64,000 nucleotides of DNA from Delphinapterus leucas (GCF_002288925.2 NW_022098001.1:9962094-10026093), one strand, 5' to 3'; counted from the first letter of the stretch, positions 37,690 to 49,949 are shown. Notes: generated by a model from the sequence alone, not told the origin. Program-made: numbers and translations.

Positions 37690-38574
37690 ATGAGAAGACA
37701 GAAAAACACACAGCAGATAAAGGAGCAAGATAAAAATGCACCAGACCTAACAAATGAAGAGGAAATAGGCAGTCTACCTGAAAAAGAATTCAGAATAATG
37801 ATAGTAAGGATGATCCGAAATCTTGGAAACAGAATGGACAAAATGCAAGAAACAGTTAACAAAGACCTAGAAGAAATAAAGATGAAACAAGCAACGATGA
37901 ACAACACAATAAATGAAATTAAAAGTACTCTAGATGGGATCAATAGCAGAATAACTGAGGCAGAAGAACGGATAAGTGACCTGGAAGATAAAATAGTGGA
38001 AATAACTACTGCAGAGCAGAATAAAGAAAAAAGAATGAAAAGAACTGAGGACAGTCTCAGAGACCTCTGGGACAACATTAAACGCACCAACATTCGAATT
38101 ATAGGGGTTCCAGAAGAAGAAGAGAAAAAGAAAGGGACTGAGAAAATATTTGAAGAGATTATAGTTGAAAACTTCCCTAATATGGGAAAGGAAATAGTTA
38201 ATCAAGTCCAGGAAGCACAGAGAGTCCCATACAGGATAAATACAAGGAGAAATACGCCAAGACACATATTAATCAAACTGTCAAAAATTAAATACAAAGA
38301 AAGCATATTAAAAGCAGCAAGGGAAAAACAGCAAATAACACACAAGGGAATCCCCATAAGGTTAACAGCTGATCTCTCAGCAGAAACCCTACAAGCCAGA
38401 AGGGAGTGGCAGGACATACTGAAAGTGATAAAGGAGAAAAACCTGCAACCAAGACTACTCTACCCAGCAAGGATCTCATTCAGATTTGATGGAGAAATTA
38501 AAACCTTTACCGACAAGCAAAATATTAGAGAGTTCACCACCACCAAACCAGCTTTACAACAAATGCTAAAGTAA
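37690..38574 (+). CDS. L1 ORF1p, RNA-binding nucleic-acid chaperone (294 aa)
   Basis: The frame is uninterrupted. The N terminus is short and charged. Residues about 38-130 form a heptad-rich coiled coil (for example MDKMQETVNKDLEEIK and ITEAEERISDLEDKI) that would trimerise. About 133-225 is the RRM (NIRIIGVPE, IIVENFPNM, TPRHILIKLSKIK, AAREK). About 226-294 is the C-terminal domain with the conserved RLTADLSAETLQARREW. The ATG is the natural ORF1 start after the long 5' UTR. The TAA stop may be slightly early: an in-frame TAG lies three codons downstream, so little is lost. ORF1p coats L1 RNA in cytoplasmic particles. Whether this copy is expressed is unknown. Confidence 0.93.
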   Translation: MRRQKNTQQIKEQDKNAPDLTNEEEIGSLPEKEFRIMIVRMIRNLGNRMDKMQETVNKDLEEIKMKQATMNNTINEIKSTLDGINSRITEAEERISDLEDKIVEITTAEQNKEKRMKRTEDSLRDLWDNIKRTNIRIIGVPEEEEKKKGTEKIFEEIIVENFPNMGKEIVNQVQEAQRVPYRINTRRNTPRHILIKLSKIKYKESILKAAREKQQITHKGIPIRLTADLSAETLQARREWQDILKVIKEKNLQPRLLYPARISFRFDGEIKTFTDKQNIREFTTTKPALQQMLK

Positions 38575-38641
38575 CTTCTCTAGACAAGAAACACAAGAGA
38601 AGGAAAAGACCTATAATAACGAACCCAAAACAATTTAGAAA

Positions 38642-41600
38642 ATGGGAATAGGAACATACATATCGATAATTACCTTAAATGTAAATGGACTAAATGCTCC
38701 CACCAAAAGACACAGATTGGCTGAATGGATACAAAAACAAGACCCTTATATATGCTGTCTACAAGAAACCCACTTCAGACCTAGAGACACATACAGACTG
38801 AAAGTGAGGGGATGGAAAAAGATATTCCATGCAAATGGAAACCAAAAGAAAGCTGGAGTAGCAATTCTCATATCAGACAAAATAGACTTTAAAATAAGGA
38901 CTATTAAAAGAGACAAGGACACTACATAATGATCAAGGGATCGATCCAAGAAGAAGATATAACAATTGTAAATATTTATGCACCCAGCATAGGAGCACCT
39001 CAATACATAAGGCAAATGCTAACAGCCATAAAAGGGGAAATCAACAGTAACACATTCATAGTAGGGGACTTTAACACCCCACTTTCACCCATGGACAGAT
39101 CATCCAAAATGAAAATAAATAAGGAAACACAAGCTTTAAATAATACATTGAACAAGATGGACTTAATTGATATTTATAGGACACTCCATCCAAAAACAAC
39201 AGAATACACATTTTTCTCAAGTGCCCATGGAACATTCTCCAGGATAGATCATATCTTGGGTCACAAATCAAGCCTTGGTAAATTTAAGAAAATTGAAATT
39301 GTATCAAGTATCTTTTCTGACCACAATGCCATGAGACTAGATATCAATTACAGGAAAAGATCTGTAAAAAATACAAACACATGGAGGCTAAACAATACAC
39401 TACTTAATAATGAAGTGATCACTGAAGAAATCAAAGAGGAAATAAAAAAATACCTAGAAACAAATGACAATGGAGACACAACGACCCAAAACCTATGGGA
39501 TGCAGCAAAAGCAGTTCTAAGGGGGAAGTTTATAGCAATACAAGCCCACCTTAAGAAGCAGGAAACATCTCAAATAAACAACCTAACTTGCACCTCAAGC
39601 AATTAGAGAAAGAAGAACAAAAAAACCCCAAAGCTAGCAGAAGGAAAGAAATCAAAAAAATCAGATCAGAAATAAATGAAAAAGAAATGAAGGAAACGAT
39701 AGCAAAGATCAATAAAACTAAAAGCTGGTTCTTTGAGAAGATAAACAAAATAGATAAACCACTAGCCAGACTCATCAAGAAAAAAAGGGAGAAGACTCAA
39801 ATCAATAGAATTAGAAATGAAAAAGGAGAAGTAACAACTGACACTGCAGAAATACAAAAGATCATGAGAGATTACTACAAGCAACTCTATGCCAATAAAA
39901 TAGACAATCTGGAAGAAATGCACAAATTCTTAGAAATGCACAACCTGCCAAGACTGAATCAGGAAGAAATAGAAAATATGAACAGACCAATCACAAGCAC
40001 TGAAATTGAAACTGTGATTAAAAATCTTCCAACAAACAAAAGCCCAGGACCAGATGGCTTCACAGGCGAATTCTATCAAACATTTAGAGAAGAGCTAACA
40101 CCCATCCTTCTCAAACTCTTCCAAAATATAGCAGAGGGAGGAACACTCCCAAATTCCTTCTACGAGGCCACCATCACCTTGATACCAAAAGCAGACAAGG
40201 TTGTGACAAAGAAAGAAAACTACAGGCCAATATCACTGATGAACATAGATGCAAAAATCCTCAACAAAATACTAGCAAACAGAATCCAACAGCACATTAA
40301 AAGGATCATACACCATGATCAAGTGGGGTTTATTCCAGGAATCCAAGGATTCTTCAATATACGCAAATATAACAATGTGATAAACCATATTAACAAATTG
40401 AAGGAGAAAAACCATATGATCATCTCAATAGATGCAGAGAAAACTTTTGACAAAAGTCAACACCCATTTATGATAAAAACCCTGCAGAAAGTAGGCATAC
40501 AGGGAACTTGCCTCAACATAATAAAGGCCATATATGACAAGCCCACAGCAAACATCATCCTCAATGTTGAAAAACTGAAAGCATTTCCACTAAGATCAGG
40601 AACAAGACAAGGTTGCCCACTCTCACCACTCTTATTCAACATAGTTTTGGAAGTTTTAGCCACAGCAATCAGAGAAGAAAAGGAAATAAAAGGAATCCAA
40701 ATCGGAAAAGAAGAAGTAAAGCTGTCACTGTTTGCAGATGACATGATACTATACATAGAGAACCCTAAAGATACTACCAGAAAACTACTAGAGCTAATCA
40801 ATGAATTTGGTAAAGTAGCAGGATACAAAATTAATGCACAGAAATCTCTGGCATTCCTATATACTAATGATGAAAAATCTGAAAGTGAAATCAAGAAAAC
40901 ACTCCCATTTACCACTGCAACAAAAAGAATAAAATATCTAGGAATAAACCTACCTAAGGAGACAAAAGACCTGTATGCAGAAAATTATAAGACACTGATG
41001 AAAGAAATTAAAGATGATACAAATAGATGGAGAGATATACCATGTTCTTGGATTGGAAAAATCAACATTGTGAAAATGACTCTACTACCCAAAGCAATCT
41101 ATAGATTCAATGCAATGCCTATCAAACTACCACTGGCATTTTTCACAGAACTAGACACAAAAAATTTCGCAATTTGTATGGAAACACAAAAGACCCCGAA
41201 TAGCCAAAGCAATCTTGAGAACGAAAAAAGGAGCTGGAGGAATCGGGCTCCCTGACTTCAGAGTATACTACAAAGCTACAGTAATCAAGACAGTATGGTA
41301 CTGGCACAAAAACAGAAAGATAGATCAATGCAACAGGATAGAAAGCCCAGAGATAAACCCACGCACATATGGGCACCTTATGTTTGATAGAGGTGGCAGG
41401 AATGTACAGTGGAGAAAGGACAGCCTCTTCAATAAATGGTGCTGGGAAAACTGGACAGGTACATGTAAAAGTATGAGATTAGATCACTCCCTAACACCAT
41501 ACACAAAAATAAGCTCAAAATGGATTAAAGACCTAAATGTAAGGCCAGAAACTATCAAACTCTTAGAGGAAAACATAGGCAGAACACTCTATGACATAAA

Positions 41601-42455
41601 TCACAGCAAGATCCTTTCTGACCCACCTCCTAGAGTAATGGAAAAAAAACAACAGTAAACAAATGGGACCTAATGAAACTTCAAAGCTTTTGCACAGCAA
41701 AGGAAACCATAAACAAGACCAAAAGACAACCCTCAGAATGGGAGAAAATATTTGCAAATGAAGCAACTGACAAAGGATTAATCTCCAAAATTTACAAGCA
41801 GCTCATGCAGCTCAATAACAAAAAAACAAACAACCCAATCCAAAAATGGGCAGAAGACCTAAATAGACATTTCTCCAAAGAAGATATACAGAATGCCAAC
41901 AAACACATGAAAGAATGCTCAACATCATTAATCATTAGAGAAATGCAAATCAAAACTACAATGAGATATCATCTCACACCAGTCAGAATGGCCATCATCA
42001 AAAAATCTAGAAACAATAAATGCTGGAGAGGGTGTGGAGAAAAGGGAACACTCTTGCACTGCTGGTGGGAATGTGAATTGGTTCAGCCACTATGGAGAAC
42101 AGAATGGAGGTTCCTTAAAAAACTACAAGTAGAATTACCATATGACCCAGCAATCCCACTACTGGGCATATACCCTGAGAAAACCAAAATTCAAAAAGAG
42201 TCATGTACCAAAATGTTCATTGCAGCTGTATTTACAATAGCCCGGAGATGGAAACAACCTAAGTGCCCATCATCGGATGAATGGATAAAGAAGATGTGGC
42301 ACATATATACAATGGAATATTACTCAGCCTTAAAAAGAAATGAAATTGAGCTATTTGTAATGAGATGGATAGACCTAGAGTCTGTCATACAGAGTGAAGT
42401 AAGTCAGAAAGAAAAAGACAAATACCGTATGCTAACACATATATATGGAATTTAA
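38642..42455 (+). pseudogene. L1 ORF2 (endonuclease-reverse transcriptase), frameshifted
   Basis: The reading frame changes repeatedly. 38642-38929 holds the N-terminal endonuclease with LNVNGLN and CLQETH. 38929-39606 holds the rest of the endonuclease with VGDFN and SDH. About 39588-41255 holds the reverse transcriptase, with FADD at 40731-40742. About 41200-41658 and 41673-42455 hold the C-terminal region, with a zinc knuckle CWRGC…H…C near 42021-42074 and the natural end …MLTHIYGI. Frame breaks lie near 38920, 39590, 41210 and in the A-run at 41642-41650. Catalytic residues are still readable in each piece, so decay is recent, but no complete protein can be made. Confidence 0.95.
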
Positions 42456-42830
42456 GAAAAAAAAATGTCATGAAGAACCTAGGGCTAAGACAGTAATAAA
42501 GACGCAGACCTACTGGAGAACGGACTTGAGGATATGGGGAGGGGGAAGGGTGAGCTGTGACAGGGTGAGAGAGAGTCATGGACATATACACACTAACAAA
42601 CGTAGTAAAGTAGATAGCTAGTGGGCAGCAGCCGCATGGCACAGGGATATTGGCTTGGTGCTTTGTGGCAGCCTGGAGGGGTGGGATAGGGAGGGTGGGA
42701 GGGAGGGAGATGCAAGAGGGAAGACATATGGGAACATATGTATATGTATAACTGATTCACTTTGTTATAAAGCAGAAACTAACACACCATTGTAAAGCAA
42801 TTATACCCCAATAAAGATGTTAAAAAAAAA
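42456..42830 (+). other. L1 3' UTR with G-rich tracts and polyadenylation signal
   Basis: The segment runs from the ORF2 stop to the A tail. It has two G-rich stretches (42534-42552 and 42678-42714, runs of GGG and GGGG) of the kind able to form G-quadruplexes, a known feature of L1 3' UTRs. AATAAA lies at 42810-42815, about 7 bp before the A tail. The same segment recurs at 2187-2810 and, inverted, at 61758-62136. Confidence 0.85.
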
Positions 42831-42879
42831 TCTATTGCCATAATAAAAAAAAAATTGAATGAATAACTGTTTAACAGCA

Positions 42880-43440
42880 TATTAGACCCAGCTTTAAAAA
42901 ATTAATGAAATGGAGGATCAGATTAAAGAAATTACTGAGAATGCAGGTCAGCAAGTCAAAGAGAAAAAATATAAAAGTACAAAGAAGAGACAAGAATAAT
43001 ACAGTAAAAATGTGAAAAATTCTAAAATATATGTAAGAAAGAATAAGGCACAGGCAGTATCTGAAGAGATTATGCCAGAAAACTTGCAGAACTCATAAAA
43101 GGCACCAACACTAAAACTTTAAAACACAAAGATTTAAAAAATTCTGAAAGCTGCCAGAGAGGAAGGACAAAATACCTTCAAAGAAACACAAACTGCAAGT
43201 GGACATTGCAGATAAATATTTTCATTGTCAATAGGACAATGAAAAGCAAGAGTCAACACAACGGAATTTTTAATGGGTCAGACAAAAATAATTACCAACA
43301 AAGAAATTATATATCCAACAATATATCTTTCAAAAAGGAGGGCAAAATAAAGACATTTTCAAACAAACAAAATTAAGTTTGCTAACAACATATCATCACT
43401 AAAAGGCAAAAGGAAAATGGTCTGAGATAGAATAAAGGAC
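42880..43440 (+). mobile_element. Old L1 ORF1 fragment
   Basis: Diverged sense ORF1 landmarks: gaaagctgccagagaggaag, cttcaaagaaacacaaactg, ataggacaatgaaaagc and gggcaaaataaagacatttt. Multiple stops. Confidence 0.75.
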
Positions 43441-43467
43441 TGAATTGTAAGAAGGAATGTCTAGTAA

Positions 43468-43698
43468 GGCACTAGTATAGGAGTCCACAAACATGGCCCA
43501 TGACCAAATCTGGCTATCAGATTTTGTAAATAAAGTTTCAAAGAAACACAGTCATGTCAGTTCATGGACATATTGCCTACGGCTGCTTCTGCACTCCAAA
43601 GCAGAGTTGAGTAGTTGCAACAAGACCACATAACTGGTAAAATTAAAAATATTTACTATCTGGCTCCTTACTAAATAAATTTTCCAAACCCTGCCCTG
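43468..43698 (+). mobile_element. hAT-Charlie-type MITE
   Basis: Best preserved of the three copies: ggagtccacaaacatggccc, ttgtaaataaagtttcaaag, tattgcctacggctgcttct, agagttgagtagttgcaaca and aatatttactatctggctcc. Confidence 0.75.
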
Positions 43699-44200
43699 AT
43701 TATATATATGCAATAAATATAAGCAATTATTTTTTTAAGTGATAAACCATTAATCCAGAGAGGATGATTGAATTAAAGTATTTTAAGACCTGTGTGTTGT
43801 TCAGGAGCAGAGTAAATAACTTGATTTAATGCATAATTTAATAAATTAAATATGCAGCTTAATATTTCTAGGACCAGAGTTGACTTTGAGGAAAGGGTGT
43901 TAATTTCTAAGATTGAAAGAAAAACAGTTAAGGAATACTTTCCAGTACAGCAGGAGAAAAAAGGAATTAAAATAACATATATTACAGTATAAAGGAAAAA
44001 AACTGTTATTTAAACAACTAAATAAATTCAAACAAGATAGTGAACAGATAACAGGAGAAATGGAGGATGGGAGAAATGGGAGAAAAAATTTGCAAATCAC
44101 ATATCTAATAAGTGTCTAATATCAGAATATATAAGGAACTCTTACAACTCAACAATAAAGAGACAAATAACCCAACTAAAAATTGGGCAAAGGATTTGAA

Positions 44201-44482
44201 AAGGGACTTCCCTGGTGGTCCAGTGGGTAAGACTCCGTGCTCCCAATGCAGGGGGCCCGGGTTTGATCCCTGGTCGGGGAACTAGATCCTGCATACATGC
44301 TGCAACTAAGAAGCCCACATGCCACAACTAAGAGTTCACATGCTGCCACTAAAGAGTCTGCATGCCGCAAGTAAGAAGCCTGCATGCCGCAACTGAAAAT
44401 CCCACATGCCACAACGAAGATCCCACATGCCGCAACTAAGACCCAGTGCAGCCAAAATAAATTTAAAAATATTTTAAAAAAG
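44201..44482 (+). mobile_element. tRNA-derived SINE (CHR/Bov-tA type)
   Basis: gggacttccctggtggtcca head, B box ggtttgatccc, and a repeated gccgcaact / gccacaact body. A perfect 12-bp target-site duplication, aaaggatttgaa, at 44189-44200 and 44483-44494 splits an old L1. Confidence 0.95.
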
Positions 44483-45076
44483 AAAGGATTTGAATAGAAG
44501 AAGAAAATACAGAACAAGATCTACAAATGGCCACTGAGCACATGAAAAGATGCTCAAAATCATTAGACATTACGGAAATGAAAATCAACACCACTAGATA
44601 CCACTTCCCACCCACTGAGAAGGCTAGAACCAATAAGACAATAACAAGACAACAATAATAAGTGGTGACACAGATGTGGATAAATTAATATTGTAAATCA
44701 ACTATACTTGCACATAAAAATACGTGAATAAATTAGAACCTTCATTCATTGATGTGGGATTGTAAAATGGCACAGATATTTTGAAAAACAGTCTGTCAAT
44801 TCCTCAAAAGCTAAGCACAGAGTTACCAAATGACCCAACAATTCTACTATATATATCTAATAGAAATTAAAACATATGTCCATGCAAAACAGTGTACAAG
44901 AATGATCATAGCAGCATTATTGATAATAGCCAAAAAGTGGAAACAACCCAAATATCCATCAAGTAATCAATGAATAAATAAAATGTGGTATATCCATAAA
45001 ATGAATTATTATTCAGCCATAAAAAGGAATGAAGACATACATACTATAACAATGGTTCTATGAAAGAAGTGAAAGA

Positions 45077-45121
45077 TGGCTTCTTTCACTTACCACTTAT
45101 AATGGTAAGTGAAAGAAGCCA
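45077..45121. repeat. Perfect 19-bp foldback inside an old L1
   Basis: tggcttctttcacttacca (45077-45095) is the exact reverse complement of 45103-45121, with a 7-nt loop cttataa. Only the right arm is expected L1 sequence. Confidence 0.9.
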
Positions 45122-46672
45122 GTCACAAAAGACCACAAATTTTGTTATTTCATTCATATGAAATGTCTAGAAGAAGCAAATTCATAGGGATAGAAAGACA
45201 AGTGGTTCGTAGGGTCTGGGGGGAAGGGAGAAAGAGGAGTAGGTGCTAATGATATACCAATTCTTTTTAGGGTGATAAAACTATTCTAAAATTTTATAGT
45301 GATGGTTGCATAAAAATTGTAAATACACTAAAAATCATCTAACTGTATACTTTAAACGGAAGAATTTTACAATATGTGAATTTTATCAATGAGTTTTAAC
45401 AAAAAATCAAGGTACAAATCATTTAATCTTACAAAAATTATTCCAGAGTTAAAATTTTAAAAAAAAGGAGGAAGCACTCCCAGCTCACTTTATGAGCTTT
45501 ATGAGCTCACTTCACTCTAGCATATCTTTGATATGACATGTAATAGCTATTGTGATAATAAGGAATTCCCTATAACCGAAAACAAATAACAAAGAATGGC
45601 TATGTCCAATATGCTAGAGAAATTATCAAGACAAAGAGCACTTAAGAAGAACTCTAAAGAAGTTCCTTCTAACTCTCACAATTCCATGATTTTATGATAA
45701 TGGTATTCATATCATTAAGTACCAACATTAATTTCTGCCAGTAAAATCACGCTTACTTTTGATAAACCTACGAAAACTAGATTTCAATGGAAATTTCAAT
45801 AGAGAAAAGGAGAGAGAAATCGACATTAAGTCAAAATCAAAAATTGCAGACTGTACCTGCTTTTCAATAACAGTACTGTGGTAATCTGAACGATATCAGG
45901 ATTCAGACACTTACATCCTAATAATATGAACAAGGTGTTGACCTATTTAGCACTGTCAAAAAATTTCAGGCTTGTTATTAAAATATAGATCCACATTATT
46001 TACTTTGTGACTCAAAACTTCTCCAGGTTCACACAGTTTGAAATGAATACATCAAAGTTCAAAAGGGTATGAACCTACAACTGAAAACACTGCAACATCA
46101 GAAATCAAGTATTTACTGAAGAAAGATCCATGGCTCCAATCATCACACAATTATCTACTTTATTTAAATAAATGAGGAATCTAGAAATATAGCATGCTTG
46201 CTGTAAATAATGTATTCATTTGATTATGTATTTATGAAGCATCCATTCATAAGTCAAGTGGCTTAAATTAAAATCAACCTACTTATAATTCTTAGTTCAG
46301 CCTAATGCAAACATCTGAAACCAACATCCTTCTCAAGTTAATTTTATCTATGCTTAGCATTTCAGTGATTATACTGTATTCTATATGATCTTTTGTAGAT
46401 AGTCTCCATATATACATATATATAGTCTCCATATATATAAAAGGTGTGGCTATCAATAAACATCATCATTTAGTTCATTCACTTTGTATATCTCTCTTTG
46501 TAGATCCACTTTGTAAATCACTTAGTTCATTTCCATGCAGTTCTTTCAATGAGAAGACTGATTCAGAAATGCACTGGCATTAAAAAAAAAAAAGCAGTAA
46601 AACTAAAAATATCAGTATAAAATATAATAAACATAGTAAAATAACCATAGGAAGACTTTTTTAAAAAAGTAC

Positions 46673-46907
46673 CTTCTTCAAGGATGGGTCGTGGGATGAC
46701 AAAAGGAATCTCCTGCAGAGGTTCCATATACTTGTGGCCAGCACTAACAATCTTTATTTGAGGCAAACAGAGGACAAGTGTTCCTGGCATGCTGGTTTGT
46801 CCATGGTACCAACTTCTTACTGTTCCAGGAATGTCACCAGATACAACTGTACTTGGGGAAGGCAAGCTATCACTTGGGATGAACACACAACAAGATTGTA
46901 CTTCAAG
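46673..46907 (-). CDS. VPS13B: VPS13B internal exon, 235 bp
   Basis: The acceptor is ttttctag/CTTGAAG and the donor GAAGAAG/gtactt on the minus strand; the exon is phase 0 to phase 1. The 78 codons start LEVQSCCVFIPSD and include VSGDIPGTVRSWYHGQTS, LVLCLPQIKIVSAGHKYMEP and IPFVIPRPILEEG, a run I recognise as VPS13B. It continues directly from TLQ of the preceding exon, and its final G is completed by the first two bases of the next exon. It is open throughout. A small L1-free gap surrounds it, while the flanking introns are repeat-laden. Confidence 0.95.
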
Positions 46908-48427
46908 CTAGAAAAGAAAAGCAAAATCAAAATATTTGGATCAGACTAAATTTGAGAGTAAATGTATCCTCAAACATCTAATATCTTTACCAGAATACAC
47001 AGGCAAGCCAAAAAAAAGAAAATGCCCCATACTTATGTCTTTATGAGTTACTTTCACTAAAGAATACAACAAACACTTGAAAAGGTATTGTTTCTTGCTA
47101 TAAATTTGATCAAAAGAGCACAGTGACATGAAATGAAAACGTATCTGCCTTTCCACAGTTCTTTCCAAGAAACATGATTGAGTTAGAAAATGTGCTGGCA
47201 AAAAAAGGTGAGAAAATCCTCCTTTTTTTGCAGTTCATTACATTTTGTTAACACCAGCTAAGGCCTCAGAACGGACTAGCATTTTATTGCTCTTACTTTA
47301 AAAAATAAAAAAACCACAAACAGCTATATCTATGTGAATTTGTCCCTACTTCACATACTGAAATTTAAGAAAAGAATATTTTAAATGTTCAGATTACATC
47401 TCTAGACAAACATTAAAGGAGAACATGTTTATAACATGTAGTAATGAAGAAAATTCAGGAGACTTAAAAATCAGAGTGTTATTCCTTACTTTTATCATAC
47501 TTCAACTTATTACCTAAATTATGATTTCAAGTGAAATTTTTATGTTCCCCTATGCCCAGTGTAGTTACTTAGGTTGCCAGGCCCTAACAGAGTTAAAGTA
47601 AGACTAAGCAAGACCAAATAAAAAATTGAATACATCATGAGTTTTTAATTCAAAAGCAATGTAAGTTAAAGCCTATTAGTCTTAGGTGACTCTTGTACAA
47701 GGTAATATTCTGTACCTGGTTAGTAAACTGCCCAAATAGCCTACCATACTTAAATTATTTTTAAGAAAATACAAAATATAACCTTTAATTTTCTATAAAA
47801 TATTTGGCATACAAAGGTATTATCTAATAAAAACTAAAATTTGTTTGCTTGAAAAATGTTTGGATAGTCTCGCAACTTAAAATAACAAAGAGATCATATT
47901 TTATAAAAGATAACTAAGAATAAAGTAATAACCTTCTCTTGGGGTTAATATATTCCTTAGTGAGAGCATGATATGTAACAGGTCTGGAATTCCTTGATAT
48001 GATAAATAATTTGCCAGTCTTACAAATTAAGTACACTTACTCATCTTCCCTTCAATATTTCTGTGCATGGACAAATTGATGAACTCAGTGAAGAGAAATA
48101 TAAGTAAAATTTTGCAAAAAAAAAAAAGTATGTTGGTTCATGAAGTATGAGATTTTTTAGTTTTAGAATTTTATCTTGTAGCTTAATTTAAGCACGTATA
48201 TGGTTAAGCAGTTCATTGTTGATTTAAGATCACAACATTTTTAACTTCTGAAATAGAAGTGTATATTGTCTCAGATGTTATTACATTTATGTTTTAAAAT
48301 ATACAACTGCATTAGTGATGTTAAAGTGCACAAGCTAAAGTGGCACACTGACAGCATATTCTCCTATATTAATTATGGTTTTAAGGTCAAACAATGAAGG
48401 GTCAGTGTTTAACACTTTATGTTAGAT

Positions 48428-48657
48428 TTTTAAAAAATATTTGTTTATTTATTTAATTTATTTGGCTGTGCTGGGTCTTAGTTGCGGCATGCGGGATCTT
48501 CATTGTGGCACTCGGGATCTTCATTGCAGCATGTGATATCTTTTAGTTGCAGCGTACGAATTCTTAGTTGCGGCATGTGAGATCTAGTTCCCTGACCAGC
48601 AATCAAACCTGCATTGGGAGTACAGAGGCTTAGCCACTGGACCACCAGGGAAGTCCC
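48428..48657 (-). mobile_element. tRNA-derived SINE (CHR/Bov-tA type)
   Basis: Reverse complement with ggctgtgctgggtcttagtt and ggaccaccagggaagtccc. A target duplication tgttagat at 48420-48427 and 48660-48667. Confidence 0.9.
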
Positions 48658-49949
48658 TGTGTTAGATATTGATGCTATGTTGAAAAATGCTTCCAACAAT
48701 GTGAGATAATTAGTTTAATATGCTGCCGTACACAGATTTATACATACATGTCCTGAGAAACAAATTTAAATTGTGCCAAAATTTCCAAAATCACAATATA
48801 TTCCAAATTTCCACTATTTTGGAAATAAATTATTTAATCAAATTAAAACAACCTGAGCATTGCATACAGAATCGACAGTATGTTAGCCTGACATACATAA
48901 CAAGTGTAAAAAATAAACTTTCTAAAAAATGATGTATACTGTGGGGATTCTTTTAATGATAAGAACTAAAACATATACATAATCCAAATTGTTCAAACTT
49001 ATTATAATGTTACATCTATTATGTATACTAAAGCTATCACATAAATCTTTTTACACTTTTAAAATAACTGTTAAACTGTATGTCTAAAATTGTGGTTTTA
49101 ATGTAAAATGTTGAGTGATTTATATAAGTGAATATAAATCTGCAGCAGTAAATTTTGTATTAATGTAAGGATCTGACAATCCAAGGGAAAGAAAATGAAG
49201 TAATCTGCCAGTAAGAAGTCCTCAAACCGGGGGTCAGATCATGTTCATGGAAACCATCTGGTTGGGACCCTCTGAGCCACACCAAACACAAATGATCTTT
49301 TAAAAAAATATCCTATTCATTAATGCATCACAGCTGCAATGAGTGTTACTTCATTTTTCCATGGCAACATCCTTTTTGTTTCAAGGATCTTATTTCAGTT
49401 TTGGTAGCAACATGTTCTTTTGCCAATATTGAACACATTCATGTGTTAAAGTGAAGGGATTATTACAAATTCTTGAAGTAGAACCACCTCTATTTTGATT
49501 CCTATTAGGTCAAGGGCTACATATCTAAGTATCATATGCTGAGGATAAACCAATAAAGTAGAAATTATTCGGTATTATTTTAATAAATGAAATGATTGTC
49601 ATGCGTTTTTTCTTAAGTTCCAAGTTCCGTTTTTTCTGAAGTTTCAAGTGCTGTTTGAAAAGATATATGCCATTTGTACCCCCATCCTCCATAAGTAAGG
49701 TTTGGTAAACTTTGATTTTTCTAATTTGTGTGCTATCTATAACTGTGACCATAACTGAGTTAAAAAGAAGAGACTAAGACAGGTTTCATTTATACATTAA
49801 CCTAATAAGCATTTTAATTAGCCCACTGTCCATTATATAGAATAACTTTACATAAATGCTTTAAAATGTCACACGATATTTTCTGCCCTTTTAAATAATG
49901 CTCCTATTTCCCAAATAACATGTTTTCCTTTCTTCAAAACTTGAAACTT

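Larger units (their letters stand above)
35276..42830 (+). mobile_element. Full-length L1 (LINE-1), cetacean type
   Basis: A complete L1 in sense on the plus strand, antisense to VPS13B. In order: GC-rich 5' UTR beginning near gaagatggcggaagag, ORF1 37690-38574, a 67-bp spacer, ORF2 38642-42455, a 3' UTR with G-rich tracts, AATAAA at 42810-42815 and a short A tail. At about 7.55 kb it is longer than human L1, mostly because of its 5' UTR. ORF2 is broken by several frameshifts, so it is not autonomous. I could not find target-site duplications at its ends. Confidence 0.95.
44100..45400 (+). mobile_element. Old L1 ORF2 3' part and 3' UTR
   Basis: It runs from atataaggaactcttacaac through catgaaaagatgctcaaaat and tattattcagccataaaaag to a terminal atgtgaattttatcaatgag. 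A SINE (44201-44482) is inserted into it with a clean 12-bp target duplication. An inverted foldback lies at 45077-45121. Confidence 0.85.
27977..46672 (-). other. VPS13B: VPS13B intron, about 18.7 kb
   Basis: The intron is dominated by the full-length L1 at 35276-42830 and older L1 pieces around it. It also holds a MER20-type MITE (28464-28600), a (CA)n tract (30096-30117), SINEs (31493-31901, 33396-33563, 44201-44482), L2 relics (34300-34980) and a MER-type MITE (43468-43698). Unclassified AT-rich intervals are 28010-28460, 28620-30090, 30120-31480, 31916-33390, 33570-34290 and 45410-46670. Around 46395-46440 the string agtctccatatata is duplicated. Confidence 0.85.

Noticed and set aside
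44331..44450. Repeats spaced like a CRISPR array (gccgcaact / gccacaact units)
   Set aside because: The units are the degenerate body repeats of a tRNA-derived SINE in a mammalian genome; spacing is irregular and there are no spacers.
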